Shown here piece after piece: positions 31,080 through 43,779 of a stretch of DNA of 64,000 nucleotides. The first letter of the stretch is position 1, and each line of letters opens with the position of its first letter. A model generated the notes under the pieces. The model was not told the DNA's origin, ran no database searches, and worked only from the letters and a program-made list of their open reading frames with translations. The stretch comes from Blasia pusilla (lineage: Eukaryota; Marchantiophyta; Marchantiopsida; Blasiales), in assembly GCA_050084515.1 (NCBI GenBank), contig CM114275.1, positions 26,412,001 to 26,476,000 on the forward strand, written 5' to 3'. A program made the translations under genes and the position numbers.

Positions 31080-34000
31080 CTACATCTGGAAATTTGACAA
31101 AATTGGCTGTATGAGGTGGGTAATAGAGTCTAACCAGGCATTGTCCAGATGGGAAGGATCCACCGGTATTTTACTGACGATAGCAACATGACCGTCTAAA
31201 GTTTGCTGGATCTGTGGAGTACTACCTACATAATTGGACGCCTCTTGAACCCGTTGGGCAGATTCTTCTAAGTCGGTCGTCATATTGCCACTCCCAGCAG
31301 CATTAGTTAACAATTTCGCGACAGCATAGACGACGCTTTCGGCTCCAACTTGTAAAAATCGTTCGAGCAAAGTAGCTATGTCTGCAGCCTCGCTTAATGC
31401 CATCATAATGTCGGATCCCACTATAACAAATCCTGATTCGAGCCCGGTTAAGATTGCCGTCAGGGTGTGCGTTAAGCTACTCATCAACATCGCCGAGTCA
31501 ACCCCGTGTGCCGTGGATACAGCCGCAGAAGTCATGATGTCGGGCCCTTGAGACGGTAAGAGCTGAGGTCCATGGCCAATATGAACGGTGCTAGAAGCAT
31601 GGAGAGTGCTGACATGGGCAGCAGTTCCTGTGAGATTATTTGGACCGGTAGGCGTTCCCGAAGCAGGCGCGCCACTTGTAGAATTCGGAAGGGCACTTGG
31701 GGAACCGGGTCCAGGAAACAAGTTGCTGTTCGAAGCACCCGTGAAGAGTACCCCCATGGACTTCAACGCTCCAAGTTTCAACTTGGCCTCCGTCAAAAGT
31801 CGCTTCGCCTGTGCTGCGTAGAAAGGAAACTTCAACTGGGATGTTATCAAAGCTCCTGGAAAGTAGTCAGGATGAGCTTCCACCTTCTCTATGACCTGCT
31901 CAATCTCGACCGACTTGCGGCTAAGCAAGTTCTTTGACGCCGAGGGCATGTCTTTAGCTCCCTTCGCTTCGCAGGCCATCGTAGACTTTTTGGGCTGGAA
32001 CTGGAGATCGTCATCTTTCGTGATGAACTGAGCGTATATGCTGGTGGCAACGATGACCATTCCACCGATCAATGCAGATTCTGGTGGCACATCGCTGTTC
32101 GTAAAGCATGACAGGAAAGCCCCCCACACGGGAATGGTAGTGTACACCAAGGTCGCTGTGGAGGCTTGGACCGATCGCAGGCCCCGTATCTCCAACCAAC
32201 TACAAAGACCGCAGCATATCAAGCCGTTGTAGATGAGTGGGGCCCACGGTAGGGCCTGCAGCTGTTCCAGATTGGCATGAGACTGCAGTTCCCGGGCGTC
32301 GAAAGTACTGCATAGCTCCCATCCAAGACCCAGTATTGCGAGCACTCCACACTGCACCGCGTTCAGCCGCAGAGGATCAAATCGGCTACCATGGGCTTCG
32401 GATCTGAATATGTGAAGTCCAGATATCGCTGATACCGCCAGTCCCCACAGGTCGCTCACTTGAGGGCAAGAGATACCTTTCCATCCGAATCCTTCTTCTT
32501 CCAAAAGACCCATTCCTGCGAGCGCAGTCAATTGATGTTCCGGTCAGCGATAAAAAAAAAATTCCAGCATCGATCGTGATGCTGGGGAAATTTCAAGAGA
32601 GCATAGGAGGAAAATATAGGATGTTATTGCAGAAAGCTGAACGATAAACCCAATACAACTTTTAAAGTTGATCGGGTTAAGTTTGAGAACAGTGAAAGTC
32701 CGATGTGTGGTGTGTCTAAGGCAAATTTAAGCTTACCTAGTATAGCCGCAGCGAGTGTTGCAAATCTTGTGAATTTCGGCTTCGCCTGACGTCCTACGAG
32801 AAATTCCATCAGTGGCACGAAGATCACCTGAAACAGAAACGATCATGGCACATTCGATCAGCTTCCTGTGAGAATGTATCTTCTCCAGATATGGACTCAG
32901 ATGTTTACATCTTTCCCAGGAGAGAAATCGTGACTTGAACAAGTAGAGGGGTATCTCAGGATAAATGCATAATGAGAGCTTGAACTTACTGTGAACGCGA
33001 AAAGGAGGGATGGACTACTTGATGACGATCCCGCCGGATTGAGGGAATCCACGAAAGTTGCCGCGAAAGCTAGCCCTCCCAGTTCTGCTCCAGCTCGTAG
33101 GAGCGCTAGATCACGATTCCTTAAAGCGTTTGTCAGGGCTGGTATGAACAAAAGCAACGCGGAAGAAAATCGCACCATAGCAGTAAGACTCGCGGGCAAG
33201 GTTGGTGCCGCATCGGCCACGAATCTATTCGCTACATTGCTCGAGCCGTACAACGCAGCTAGACCATTGAGAAGAATCAAGGTTCCGAGTCTCCTGATCT
33301 CCTTCTTTTTTTTCCAGATTTTGTGCAATGTCCGAGTCTCCGCGTCTTTTTGGACAGTTTCCTTTACATCGCTATCAACCAGTGCTTCGCGATCGCTGTT
33401 CATCGTCTTTTGGACTACCGCGATTGCATAAGTACACGTAAAAGTGCTTGAACCGTGTTCTAGCTGAGGAACCAACTGCAATCGCCAAAAAATGCGCGAG
33501 ATAGTCAGTACTTCAACGACCAGTAGAACTAGGTTACGATGCGCAATTAACACCAATAAATTAATAAAACAATATCTTAGCCAGCATATTGAATTCTTAC
33601 AATGTCATCATGTGCGCTAGTTAACACAAATGCAGGAAAATGTCCCACTACATTCTGTTCTAGATCAGACGTCGAAACTCCCAGGAACGTAGATCGATTC
33701 ATCATCTGCTATCCATCGAAAACCAAGATTTGAATACATCTGAAAAAATTACGTACCGATATCGATTTTGATAAACACGCCTCCACGTTGTCAAAGACTA
33801 TAGCCTCATCGGTTTCGCGAACTTCCAACGATCCGAAGCAACGATAATCGATGATCCCGGTTGTACTCCAAACAAAGTCTTTGACGCCGCGTTCCTTGTT
33901 GCTAGGGGCAGATAGCATAATACGTTTGCCACGGGTCTCCTCGTTGTAAGGAACAGACGATGGAACGTCCAGCTGCATCCGGCTCGACTGTTCATTGCCA

Positions 34001-34275
34001 TATCGTTTCCACCGTGCGCTGTCGTTCTTGAATTCACCCTTGCTCGTCCTGGGCACATCAGAAACGCGATCGATGGACGGAGGTCCCCATGTCTCGCGAT
34101 CGAGCTTTCCGTGAGAACCTCTCGTCAAGAGTCCTGGAACCTTACTGGAAAGATTTGATCCGGACCGATCGGGTTGGTACCCGAATTTGGCCGGGAGACG
34201 ACGATCAGCGTTCCAGCATTTTGTTTCACTAGATTGTAATCCTGCAGAAATGTTTGTCCGCCTGAGCATTCCCAC
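31080..34275 (-). CDS. EamA/DMT-family membrane transporter, four exons
   Basis: Proposed CDS: complement of 31080-32515, 32737-32827, 32990-33463 and 33757-34275, 839 residues. Donors GTACGT, GTAAGT and GTAAGC and acceptors ending CTCAG, TTTCAG and CGCAG keep frame at every joint; the first acceptor has an in-frame alternative 12 bp upstream. Residues 1-173 form a Ser/Arg-rich non-membrane N-terminus, possibly a plastid transit peptide. The first EamA repeat spans about 234-375 (LYGSSNVANRFVA, VRFSSALLLFIPAL, TVIFVPLMEFLVG), the second about 380-526 (FDPLRLNAVQCGVLAI, LRSVQASTATLVYTTIPVWG). A soluble tail of about 310 residues follows, with a Gly/Pro/Ser/Thr-rich part and helical segments. 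It probably moves a small metabolite across a membrane; the substrate is unknown. The start ATG at 34275 is tentative. Confidence 0.85.
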
Positions 34276-36150
34276 ACTGATTGGTCACAAGACTCAACAG
34301 TAGGGAGTCAAAGAAGAATGTAGAGTGGTATCGGGAGATCGATCCTCGAGGTATCACAGAGGAGTAGCCCCGAAGTTGATTTAGTGCGAGTTTCTTACCA
34401 CGGATACGTGTTAGTTGGGACGCGGAGATCAGATCCCCGAGAGTTGTAGCGCGTTTAATGGATCCTCTGGAGCTGCCTACTCAAACTATGCAAGGATTTG
34501 TTTGGAAGACGGAGAGAATCCACATCACCAGGTAAGGTACGCTGAATAACAAAAAGGAGACCATAGAGACCTGAGTTGAATATTTGGGAATTTCTTAAGA
34601 GCGGGACGAGTCGATCCACGGGAATGCCCACGCTTCGGCCGAATTATAAGTCAGTCTCCTTAACGCTCCAAGAACAGTCCTCCTCATGCAAACACGTACA
34701 TAAGAGAGACCTGTGCGAGCCACTAGAGCTAGCTGTTGCAAGAGGGGAGCTGATGTCCAAGGGGAGCGGCCGATCGGCACTTATGTAGACCGGGCGAACA
34801 AGCAGAAACGTAGGAAGGCACGCTTTCCCAAAAGCGTCTCGAAACGCACATTTAGAAAAGCCAGAAGATGCTTTCTTCCTTCCGCGGCTTTGACGAGAAT
34901 AAAGCAGGTGAAAAGGAAAATCTAAAAACTACCGTCGTGCGTGGGCTGCATTTGCACCCCTAGACATGAGACATATGCGGCTCCGATGTCCTTACTCTCA
35001 GGCACTTTCTAAGAGCGATGAAACCCGGTCTTAGGTCAGCCAACTGCATAAAATAAACGAAGCTCCCAGGACCCCCCTCCCCCACCCCACAACCTTCTCG
35101 TAGGGTCGGTTCAAACCAGGGAAAGTGCGGAACCCGAGTCCCGACAGCAGCTTCCGGCCACAGGTGGCGTAGTCTTGCCATGTGCGCAATTGCCATGGGC
35201 AGGACTATCTTACGTAGCATGCCCCAGTCTCCCTCCGACCGAACGTTGCGTAGTCACGACTCATGAGTTCAAACCAAGATTCTCGAATCTGGCATGCTAT
35301 CACCGTCGAAATCCAGACTGTGCCCTAATACGGGAGGCTCAGAATTCATTGCCATGCACGCATCGCGCGATTGCTGGAGCCTGGACCATCGTTCAATGTA
35401 CCCTCCAATTCATAGCTTTCATGGTCATCCCACTCTGCGGCTTAGGCCGCGCCGTCACGCAGCAATCTCCTCCGGTCCGTAGGTGTGACAGGCACACGAT
35501 TCACAGCACGAGTTCGAACTTCGAACTTCTCAAGCCCGAGAACCGCGGTCAAACCGCCGGTTCGAGCCCGACTCGAAGCTGGGGCCTGGGCCGTATAGGG
35601 ACCTCCGTGAGTCCGTCCCGTCTGCCCAAAGACGCGTCTCTCTCTATCAAGTCTGCCCTAAGACGGGAGGCTCAGAATCCAAGCCTCCCAACCAAGGTTG
35701 CAGTGTTGCACATGGCGCCACCGGTTCGAACCCACGCGTTTGCGTAGCGTAGCCGAGAATCCCTGTTTTGCAGCGGCGCTGCTCACAGCGTACAAGTGTA
35801 AGGAAGGATCCATGGCAGGACCGCAGCAGCCCGCACCTGAATACCAAGGGGCCCACCCGTCTCCGAGATGGAGAGTCGGAGACTTGGAGTCGGGCAGGGA
35901 AGGGATCTCTCGACTGTCTTACATCTTGAACCGCCCCGGTCCGAATCGTCCGATGATTCATAGAGCACAGCGGCGTCTCCACGTGGGCGGTCAGGAGTGT
36001 CTGCGCGCCACGAGCATCCCGGGTGTGCGGGGATTTCAGGTGCCCAGAACCCGTCGTCGATTGGACGGCGGGCTTCACTTTTACACGGACGTATGGATGG
36101 GGAATTTGAACCTCAAAGAATTATGTAGAGGTTGTAATTATTATGATTAA
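34276..36150. other. No gene recognised; possible promoter region, then GC-rich DNA
   Basis: 34276-34560 would hold the transporter 5' UTR and promoter; no clear TATA box. Frames of 140-190 codons at 35175-36150 overlap on both strands and have no domain. Two near-identical 27-bp segments, TGCCCTAATACGGGAGGCTC and TGCCCTAAGACGGGAGGCTC with AGAAT after each, start near 35321 and 35655. Several GGTTCGAACCC-type words (35562, 35720) resemble tRNA B boxes but lack a tRNA fold. Confidence 0.4.
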
Positions 36151-37084
36151 TAATGCTCTTCATTTATAATTATTACTTAAATTTTTTTTGAGATTTTGAA
36201 TGATTTATTGATTGAGACATGGAGTGATCATATTTACGTCATGTACTCGAACGAAAGGTGAAAAAAAAATAATAAGAGCATTCTCCAATAATAATATAGA
36301 TCGCATCATAAGCGCAATTCCTCGTCATAATTATAATTCGATCAAGAAATTACTATTAGTTACAAATATCTAATTCCAAGGTTCCCGTGGGATGCGACCT
36401 AGGTGCATTGGGATATGACGCAAGAAAAAAATTCTTTTGGGGAAAAAGAATCGGCAATAGTGTATGTGGAACCCTATGTGGAATCCTCATCATATTTTGA
36501 TTATTAGTTTCATTGATTATGGAATGGTGATACACGAACAATAGTAACTACTACTAGTAAGAGCCCTCGTGCGATCTATTGGCATAACTATCTAATCTCC
36601 ATGCTTTTCCATTTTACAACACCATGTGAATATGCTTAGAGAGGCTCCTCCACATATCTTGGAGATTTTGACGTTTCTAAACTCTACTTTGTATTTCCTC
36701 TAACCCTTAGATATCAAAATAGCTTTTTCCCCAAAAATAGCCAAAAATGGTAACTTATATATACAAATTACTATATGATTATTGATTTGGTCAAAATGTC
36801 ATTAAGCCTGAAATATGGAAATAGAGGATTTTTCATTAAAAAAATAGTCCCCGCACGACAAAATTGTAGTTTGTAGCCAATCTCATTTAACCACTCAAAA
36901 CAAAGTAATGCTCAACTCCCTATAGTGTCGATAGAGTAGAGCTCTAGCTCTCAACTAACCATGACATAACAAAGACAAGATGTAGCTAATTCGAGATGTG
37001 TCGCTACACAACATACATCACCATCACTAAACATACACACAAACACGTACGATCCCATGCTAACTCGGCATGACCAAAAATTAT
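36151..37084. other. AT-rich, no gene recognised
   Basis: Long A/T runs, only short frames, nothing identifiable. Confidence 0.5.
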
Positions 37085-37266
37085 AACTTACCCGAAATAG
37101 TAAGTTCCTCAATATGGCTCCAGATGAGCCAAAAAAAAGGGGACACGTGCCCTCTCAGGTTACCCGCGACCTTAGCACATCATCCTCGACCTCTTGAGGT
37201 TGTCCTCAACTACTTGTGAAGCCTCTCTATTAGATCTCGTTGATTTATCCTAACAGACGTGACACT
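37085..37266 (+). repeat. Dispersed repeat S, copy 1
   Basis: Shared with 54660-54850: TTACCCGAAATAGTAAGTTCC / TTACCCAAAGTAGTAAGTTTC, ATATGGCTCCAGATGAGCC, CTCTCAGGTT, CAACCTCTTGAG-type and CGTGACAC phrases. It directly precedes an LTR-like segment. Class unknown. Confidence 0.6.
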
Positions 37267-38241
37267 TGTCATATCTTAGTTAGCCAAGAGGTAGAGTTCT
37301 ACCATGTGGACGATGTAGAGGATCAACACGTTATTTAGGCATAACTTTTCGTGAAGTGTCTGATAAGGTTGGCGACTATTCCATTGCGTCGAGATCGTTG
37401 TTTAGGAAAAGTCCCCTATTTTAGACTAAGTGATCCATTAACGGAGTCAATGATTCTTCAATAACCTCTGTGCTCATGTTATTTTTTTTGGGTTGGTTCG
37501 GGGGAAGATCTCTTTTGGCTCTTCCCAAGGGTATATAAGGTGGGAGAGATGGCTTTTACAAGGCATCATTCTCATGTTGAGCCTTTGGAGCATTAGGGAG
37601 GCTAGGATTGCTGGAGCTTGAGTGCAAGAGTTTGGATTCCCTCATGGAAAATTGTGGATGTATGTAACTCTCAAGCTCATAAGACCACTCTATGATTGCA
37701 CAAAGGTAGAATGCCCCTTGAAACCTATGTTTTTCCTTTATATACTTAATAGATATAAGCACAATGAAATTTTTTTAGCTCTATCCATCCTTATCCCACG
37801 TGGCCTCTTCTAGTAGCACAAGAGGATCTTCTTTAGACTTTAATATTCTTATCTCATTGTATCATATCTACCCATGATCTCGATCATCCTTATCTTACTT
37901 TATACCAACCTACAAGTCCACTCTCATCTTTTTCACATGTCGTGTTGTTTTTCTTTTGTATTTTTTGTTTGTTCTTTCTCAATTCTGTGCTATATGGTGT
38001 AGATTCTAACTTAACCATGACTAACAAAGGATTTTTATAATGTAGCTTGATATGCCGATATATATTTAAGAGTAGATACAAACGAATGAGTCATTTTTAC
38101 TTCAATTTTGTTGTATGTTGTTGGTGTACATGCATAAGTTTACTTTTATATGTGTATGGATCTACCCATGCATTAAGAAGAATAATGATGTTTGTAGATG
38201 TAATCAACCATGTGGATTGCAATATGTATGCGCACGACAAG
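37267..38241 (+). repeat. Diverged G1-family LTR
   Basis: TGTCATATCTTAG at 37267 and the following GGTATATAAGGTGGGAGAG, TTTTGGCTCTTCCCAA and TCTCATGTTGAGCC-type phrases match module B of the G1 LTR. 38097-38241 matches module A and ends GCGCACGACA. The order B then A supports the LTR structure chosen for G1. About 430 bp of other sequence separates the modules. Confidence 0.6.
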
Positions 38242-38737
38242 GGCCTATTGATATAATATACTTGAGGGAAATATGACACGTTTATTAATGGACTATTAGT
38301 TTGGCCATAGAGACATTAATTGTTACAAACAAACGTGTAAGCATATTATCACATCTCTTAAGATAGATTTATCTACTTGACAAGTATTTGTAGGGCACCT
38401 TCGAGAAGATCAAAGAAAAGCCTTAGGAGATCAAGGATGACCTTTGAAGGCCTTGGATAACCTAAGACAGCACATCGGCCCTTTTTTTAGGTCATTTGGA
38501 ACGATATTGAGAAACTTACTATTTCAAGTAAGTTCTTATGAAGAGAGTAACTAACTTTTTAGTTTGGGAAGGGGCCTTTGATCCCTTACATCAAATCAAG
38601 AGCCAAGGATCAAGGTAACATACGAGCATAGATTACCATAGAGAGGGTATATCCAAGGAGAGAGAGCTTTGGAACTCATTCTTTCATTGTTAAACCTCTT
38701 GCATAAGATAATAGAGTTTTGGTCCTCCTGGATTTAT
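38242..38737. other. Non-coding, possibly inside the old G1-family copy
   Basis: No coding sequence identified. Confidence 0.35.
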
Positions 38738-39468
38738 GGTTGCACAAAAATAGACAACTCCGCCCCTCAGACGGACATGGATTGTAAGAGAAGCGGACCA
38801 CACTTATTGCTCATGGTGGGAGGTAGAAAAAGTTGCAAGGAAATGGACTTGTCTGTTTATGGAACAAGCAAATATATCCTTGGACATGTCCTACAAATAC
38901 CCCGCTTGGATTTTTTGGTATCTTGATCACTCGCGCGGGCGTGGGACATAGGAATGAGTGCGAGCAAAGATTTCATGGTTATACGAGCTATGAGCCCTTG
39001 CTAGGCCCACATCGAGCCCACGCCTGGCTTGCATTGAGCTTGCATTGGGTTGCATTGACTCGCAGTAGGCTTGGGAATGTCCGACCCAAGATGGGCCCTC
39101 TATGGGCCTACCGCTGATCGATGCAAGCCATGTGGGCTTGGTGTGGGCTACAAAACAAGTGGCAAGAACGAGCGAAGGATCATTGGATTTGATGGGGATC
39201 TACGTTGCGAGTGGGGCAAGCCCAAGTGTGGACCGCATGGATATGTTCATCCTAGGGATACACATAAGTTCGCCGATATGGATATGTCCATGTGCAATCT
39301 CGGAGGTAGAGCGAGGACAAGTAGGATAGCAAGGGGGAAGGAAGCAATGAATAAGCATAAAACATATAGGCGAGTGGAGAGGGATAAGAAAGGGGGAAGG
39401 GGTCTACCACGAACATAAGTCCATGGACATGGACATATTCGAAGACATAAACTTTATCCATATGTAAC
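38738..39468 (-). repeat. R repeat with an inserted P-type array
   Basis: Starts GGTTGCACAAAAA at 38738 and ends ATATGTAACC at 39468, matching the ends of the R copy at 28532-28879 in the same orientation. 38930-39180 is a P-type array (GGGCTTGG, GCCCTTGC, AGCCCACGCC, GCATTGAGC words). The array therefore seems to have entered an R copy. Confidence 0.5.
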
Positions 39469-41529
39469 CTTGCTTGCCTTGTGAGTAATCCAAGCCTCTT
39501 ATTAGGATAGTCGATTTGGTTTGACATGAGAGATAGATGGAGATTGTGTGCACTATTGGAGTGATCTTGATTTACATTGGAGATATTTTGGTACACAATC
39601 ATCTTGGTATTTAAATGCCACAAGTGAGTATGGTATCTTGTGTGTATGTCCTTGAAGTCAATAGCAAGGATATGTATGTGCATCCGGATTGTGTGATAGG
39701 AGGAAGATGATAAGGTGCATAGGCCACCTGCACCTTGGGTTGTGAGTAGGATAGAGAGACGCATCTTACATAAATCGCTTGCCTTTTCTTGGATGTTTAT
39801 GGGATGTGGTGCATATTTGCGATTGTCCTTTCAAGATGATGACGCAAATAGTTGGGGCAAGGGATTGAAGACCCATAACCCTCATCAACTAATGCATGAT
39901 TTGCTACTTGTACCATTGCACAAGTTGGCATTGATGCAACTTTGGAAGGCCATATATGAGATATCAACTTTTCTAAGGTAAGCTGATATATGGGAAAGAC
40001 ACTTATACACTATAGAAATCTGGAATATTATTGGAAGTGGTGTTATTATTTTTTCCAAGTTGATTATGTTTAGGTATTCATTTGAATATAAGTATGTAGC
40101 AAGAAGATATTGGTGGAGGATTGCCTTCATAAAAATGGTAAAATGGTAAATAGATCAAGCCCGTGGGACCCAAAGGGTCAAAAGGTTGAAAAACACATTA
40201 CAAGTCATTCATTCACATATGGAGGCTGCAATGGTTATCACATGCTTGGAGAGCGTGCTTTCTCCTTTATTCATGATGGATATGATTCATTGGCTAATCC
40301 ATTTAGCCCAAGAGATTGGCATAGCATATTTTACTTGTGCATTGTAGATGGATGTATTTCATGAAGCGTTACATGCATCGACTTAAGGATTGCATCAAGA
40401 ATCAGACATGAATGGAGGTGAGTATGGTTGAGGAATGTATGTTAGGTAAAGATATGTTCTACATATCCTTTTGCTAGGTTGCCTCCACGTTGCCGCTCTA
40501 ATCTCACATATACCTAGATTAACGGATCATAAGGACGATGAAAATGACATTGAGGAAGTATCATATGGGGCATGTGCAAACGTCCATTTGAGTGAGACTT
40601 GTTGCTCCCAAACACATGCAATTTTTTCTCATGAATTGATGCATGACAAAGTAATTAGACCGATATGACACAGATAGGGATGCATGTGCCATAGTTGCAA
40701 CATGAGCGCGATCCCCTCAATTCCAAATCTATATAACTTATATACTTCAATGCCATCATGTTGAAGAGAACATATATATCTCATTACTCAACACTAGACC
40801 CAATTATTGTTGAGAGAGTAATTGGACATCTTAGCAACACTCAATCATTTACACAAACATAAGGGTGTGGTCGGAATTTTTCCCCAAAAATAAGTCAGTT
40901 TAATTCCCTCCATTAGCGTGCTTCCTCGAAGATCGATTCTATGGTGAACTCTTACAAGCATGCAACATGTTGCTCAACAAATGTACAATATTCCTCAAAG
41001 GACTAAGGATCTTTGGTATCAAACACATACTGCATTTGCTTCAACTTTCTCTAATGATCTTGAGTTCATATATGTTCTCTTCAGTATGCATATGCACACT
41101 ATCTAAAGCAATAAACTAATTGTATGTTGACTTTGCATGCAATGTATTAGAAGAAGCATTCGATGAACACCCACCATCATGTCTTATATGCATAGTCGAT
41201 AAAGATATCTCTCCAATAGAGCCAACGATCGATTACATAAACTCTTGCACTCCAACCGATAACATTAATTAAAAAACAAGAAATCATACCATTTTTCATA
41301 TCTACACTAATCCCCATATGAATGTCTTTAGGGATAACTTGCTAGGTCAAAAATATGAATTGAGGAACCCCTCTCATTCAACCTTTCATAAGTACAAAAA
41401 ATTGTAAAGATAGGGCTTTGTGGCTCCAAGTTCCTATTTACAACTTATTTTTGAGTCTTAGGCAGTTGTAGGACAACCATGAAGTTTGAAATTGGACTTG
41501 TAAGCTGGTCATAATTAAATCCTGTAGAG
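39469..41529 (+). pseudogene. Decayed ORFs of unknown identity
   Basis: Plus-strand frames at 39715-39981, 40110-40364 and 40471-40668 read like coding sequence (LRLSFQDDDANSW, KALMQLWKAIYE-like, SFTYGGCNGYHMLGERAFSF, NPFSPRDWHSIFY) but I cannot assign a family. They may be internal parts of the old G1-family copy or another element. 40670-41529 shows no frame. Confidence 0.35.
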
Positions 41530-41830
41530 TGCATGGAGTATGATTAAGAGTGAGCATCTTTCAATGCTTCCACTCTATATTTGCATCCTTTTCCAATCAT
41601 GGGATTAGGTTTTTGATGGCATAGAGTTTAGACTTGGTCAGAATTTTTCCATTGATGAGGCTTCCTCATAGATACATATTGGTAATGGTGGAGCATTTCT
41701 CGAATGTAAGTGGATTGAGATGGTGGTACTATTGGAAAAGGCTAGTCAGGGAAGAACTTATGTGTTTCTACATGGTGTGTTGAGTTATTATGATGCATCA
41801 GAAGAGGTGTTGATTGACAAGGTTATCAAG
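41530..41830 (+). pseudogene. G1-family integrase fragment
   Basis: Aligns by eye with G1 22165-22440: GAGTGAGCATCTTTCAATGC / GAGTGCGAGCATCCTTCAATG, TTTAGACTT, GGTGGAGCATTTCTC, AAAAGGC and GAGGTGTTGA. It covers the start of the integrase core. With the LTR-like segment at 37267 it suggests a second, older G1-family copy. C4 lies 150 bp downstream. Confidence 0.65.
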
Positions 41831-41982
41831 TTTAGCTCATGGGTGAGTCTCCCGTAATCCATAAATCTGGTGGGATCTTTCGGCTTGCAAGATCATCCCT
41901 ACAAGACCCCACTATAACTTGAGCCTCCCACCTTCTAGGATGGCTCAAGATCCTTGACTTTCCTCTTGCTCTTGGTCTTGTT

Positions 41983-42298
41983 TATTGAATATTGAGTCAT
42001 AGTCAAGTTCATTAAACACACAAATTGCTACATTTGGTACTCACATGAAGTGGAAAATCTTAATCTTAATTAGTTAGCTAAGCACGATTATCTTAACCAG
42101 GATTAGTTAACCACAATTAGTATAACTCGAGCCTATGGTTAGGATTAGGATTATAGTTGCTTATACATACTTTATATAATTGAGAAAGGGATGAGCCTCC
42201 ACTCATTCTCTCATTGTAAAATTTGTTTTCCATGGTGGTGTGTTTATGAGAGAGAATTATATCCCATCAATTATGGATTTTTTAGTAGTTTTTCTAGA
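41983..42298 (+). repeat. C4 5' LTR
   Basis: Shares TTTGGTACTCA, GATTATCTTAACCAGGAT, AGTTAACC, CTATGGTTAGGATT and CCCATCA with the right copy. It contains an extra stretch of about 90 bp, including a TATA-like ACTTTATATAATTG, that the right copy has lost. Confidence 0.85.
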
Positions 42299-42310
42299 TG
42301 GTGTCAACGC
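42299..42310 (+). promoter_or_regulatory. C4 primer-binding site (degenerate)
   Basis: TGGTGTCAACGC directly after the LTR resembles the initiator Met tRNA site TGGTATCAGAGC. Confidence 0.55.
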
Positions 42311-42849
42311 GATATGAGAACATCGAATTGAAATTCTTATTGTTTGAGGAGAGAAAAGAGGTAAGAGAAGACACAATTTCAGTTTAGGGTAAGGAAAATT
42401 CACACAAAGCTCAATGGTATAAGATTTTAGATGGAGTTATGACGGTGACAAAAATATAGAGATCTCTTGACGGCTTTCCTTATTGATTCAACAATATTTT
42501 TCCACGTTGGTCAAAATGATGCCAAAGGCTAGTTCGAAACTTGTAATGGAGCTCCTTGAGAGCTTTCCAACATATCTAAAATCGTTTGATTCTAACATTA
42601 TGAGCTCATATAATAGCAGTTTTAATGTAGGAAAGTGGAATTAGTGAAGGAAAGTTATGCAGTTCGCTCTCTACATTCAAATAGTTCTTCCATATAGTTG
42701 GTCGATTTTGGCAAATTTTAGGTCAATTTTTATGTAATTATCATCTATGCTTGAAATTATGTTTTATGAGTAAAATCATTCCTTATGGAACATTCCTCAA
42801 CGATAATTACATGCAATAAGCTAGAAAAGTACAATAATTAAAATATCCG

Positions 42850-43690
42850 AAAGTTTCACATGAAGCAATTTTTGATTGGTCAAGAACTATGGCAGCTTCT
42901 TAGAGGCGATGAGGCCAAATTAGAAGATGACTCAACACACTTAAACGTTCATGCTTGGAATAAACGCGCAAGCCAAATAATCCACTACATCTCAATAACG
43001 ATCAATTTGCCAAGGATTTCTCGTATTTAAGATATTGATACTTCGGAGGAGACTTGGGATGTATTGGAAAACTATTCTAGACATCTTGAAAGGCCTGAAA
43101 AAGTTCAATTGAAACAAAATTTGAACAAAGTTAGGAAAGGATGGCAAAGCATTAATGATTATATTTCTAGTATCAAACATATTGTTGATCAATTTAATAG
43201 CATTTGAGTCATTTTAGAAGATGATGATCTGATCTGGTTCACTCTTCAAGATCGTTCAAAAGATTACAAGTCTTTTGTGGCCTCTATCTTTATGAGAGAG
43301 AAGTATCCAACCTTTTGAGGGTTAGTTCCATTGTTAAGTAGTGAGGAGATGCGCCTAGTCGATAGTAACAACTCGCCTAATATGCAAGATAGTGCTCTAT
43401 TTGTAAGTAATGGATCAAACAGATAGAGAGGCCATGGTAGAAGCTTTTGTAATCTCAGTAAATATCAAATATTTGAAGGAAGAGACACTCAATATAACTT
43501 TAGTCATTCAACTGTGAATCAGTACCAAACACAATCATAAGGTGATGATAGTGAAAATCATTGAGGTCAAAGTTAGCAGTAGAGGATCCTTGGATCTTGC
43601 AATTACTGTGGGATAAAGAGTCATTATGCAAACTTTTGCTTCAAGAATAACTTCAAGGTAGATATGCGAGCATAAGCCTTACAACAAAAA
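42850..43690 (+). pseudogene. C4 gag with CCHC knuckle
   Basis: Reads GQELWQLLRGDEAKLED, WNKRASQIIHYIS, DTSEETWDVLENY, KVQLKQNLNKVRKGW and LIWFTLQDRSKDYKSFVAS, the usual plant copia gag order. A knuckle CNYCGIKSHYANFC at 43598-43639 keeps the CX2CX4HX4C spacing. Several stops interrupt it. Confidence 0.75.
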
Positions 43691-43779
43691 AATTATGTAG
43701 AGCAACAATACCAAGTATAGTATCAAGAACATCAACATCTCTTGGTTATGACTCATTATATAGAAGCAATATTCAAGAA

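Noticed and set aside
35710-35740. GGTTCGAACCC as a tRNA T arm
   Set aside because: The flanking bases do not pair and no A box or acceptor stem fits upstream.
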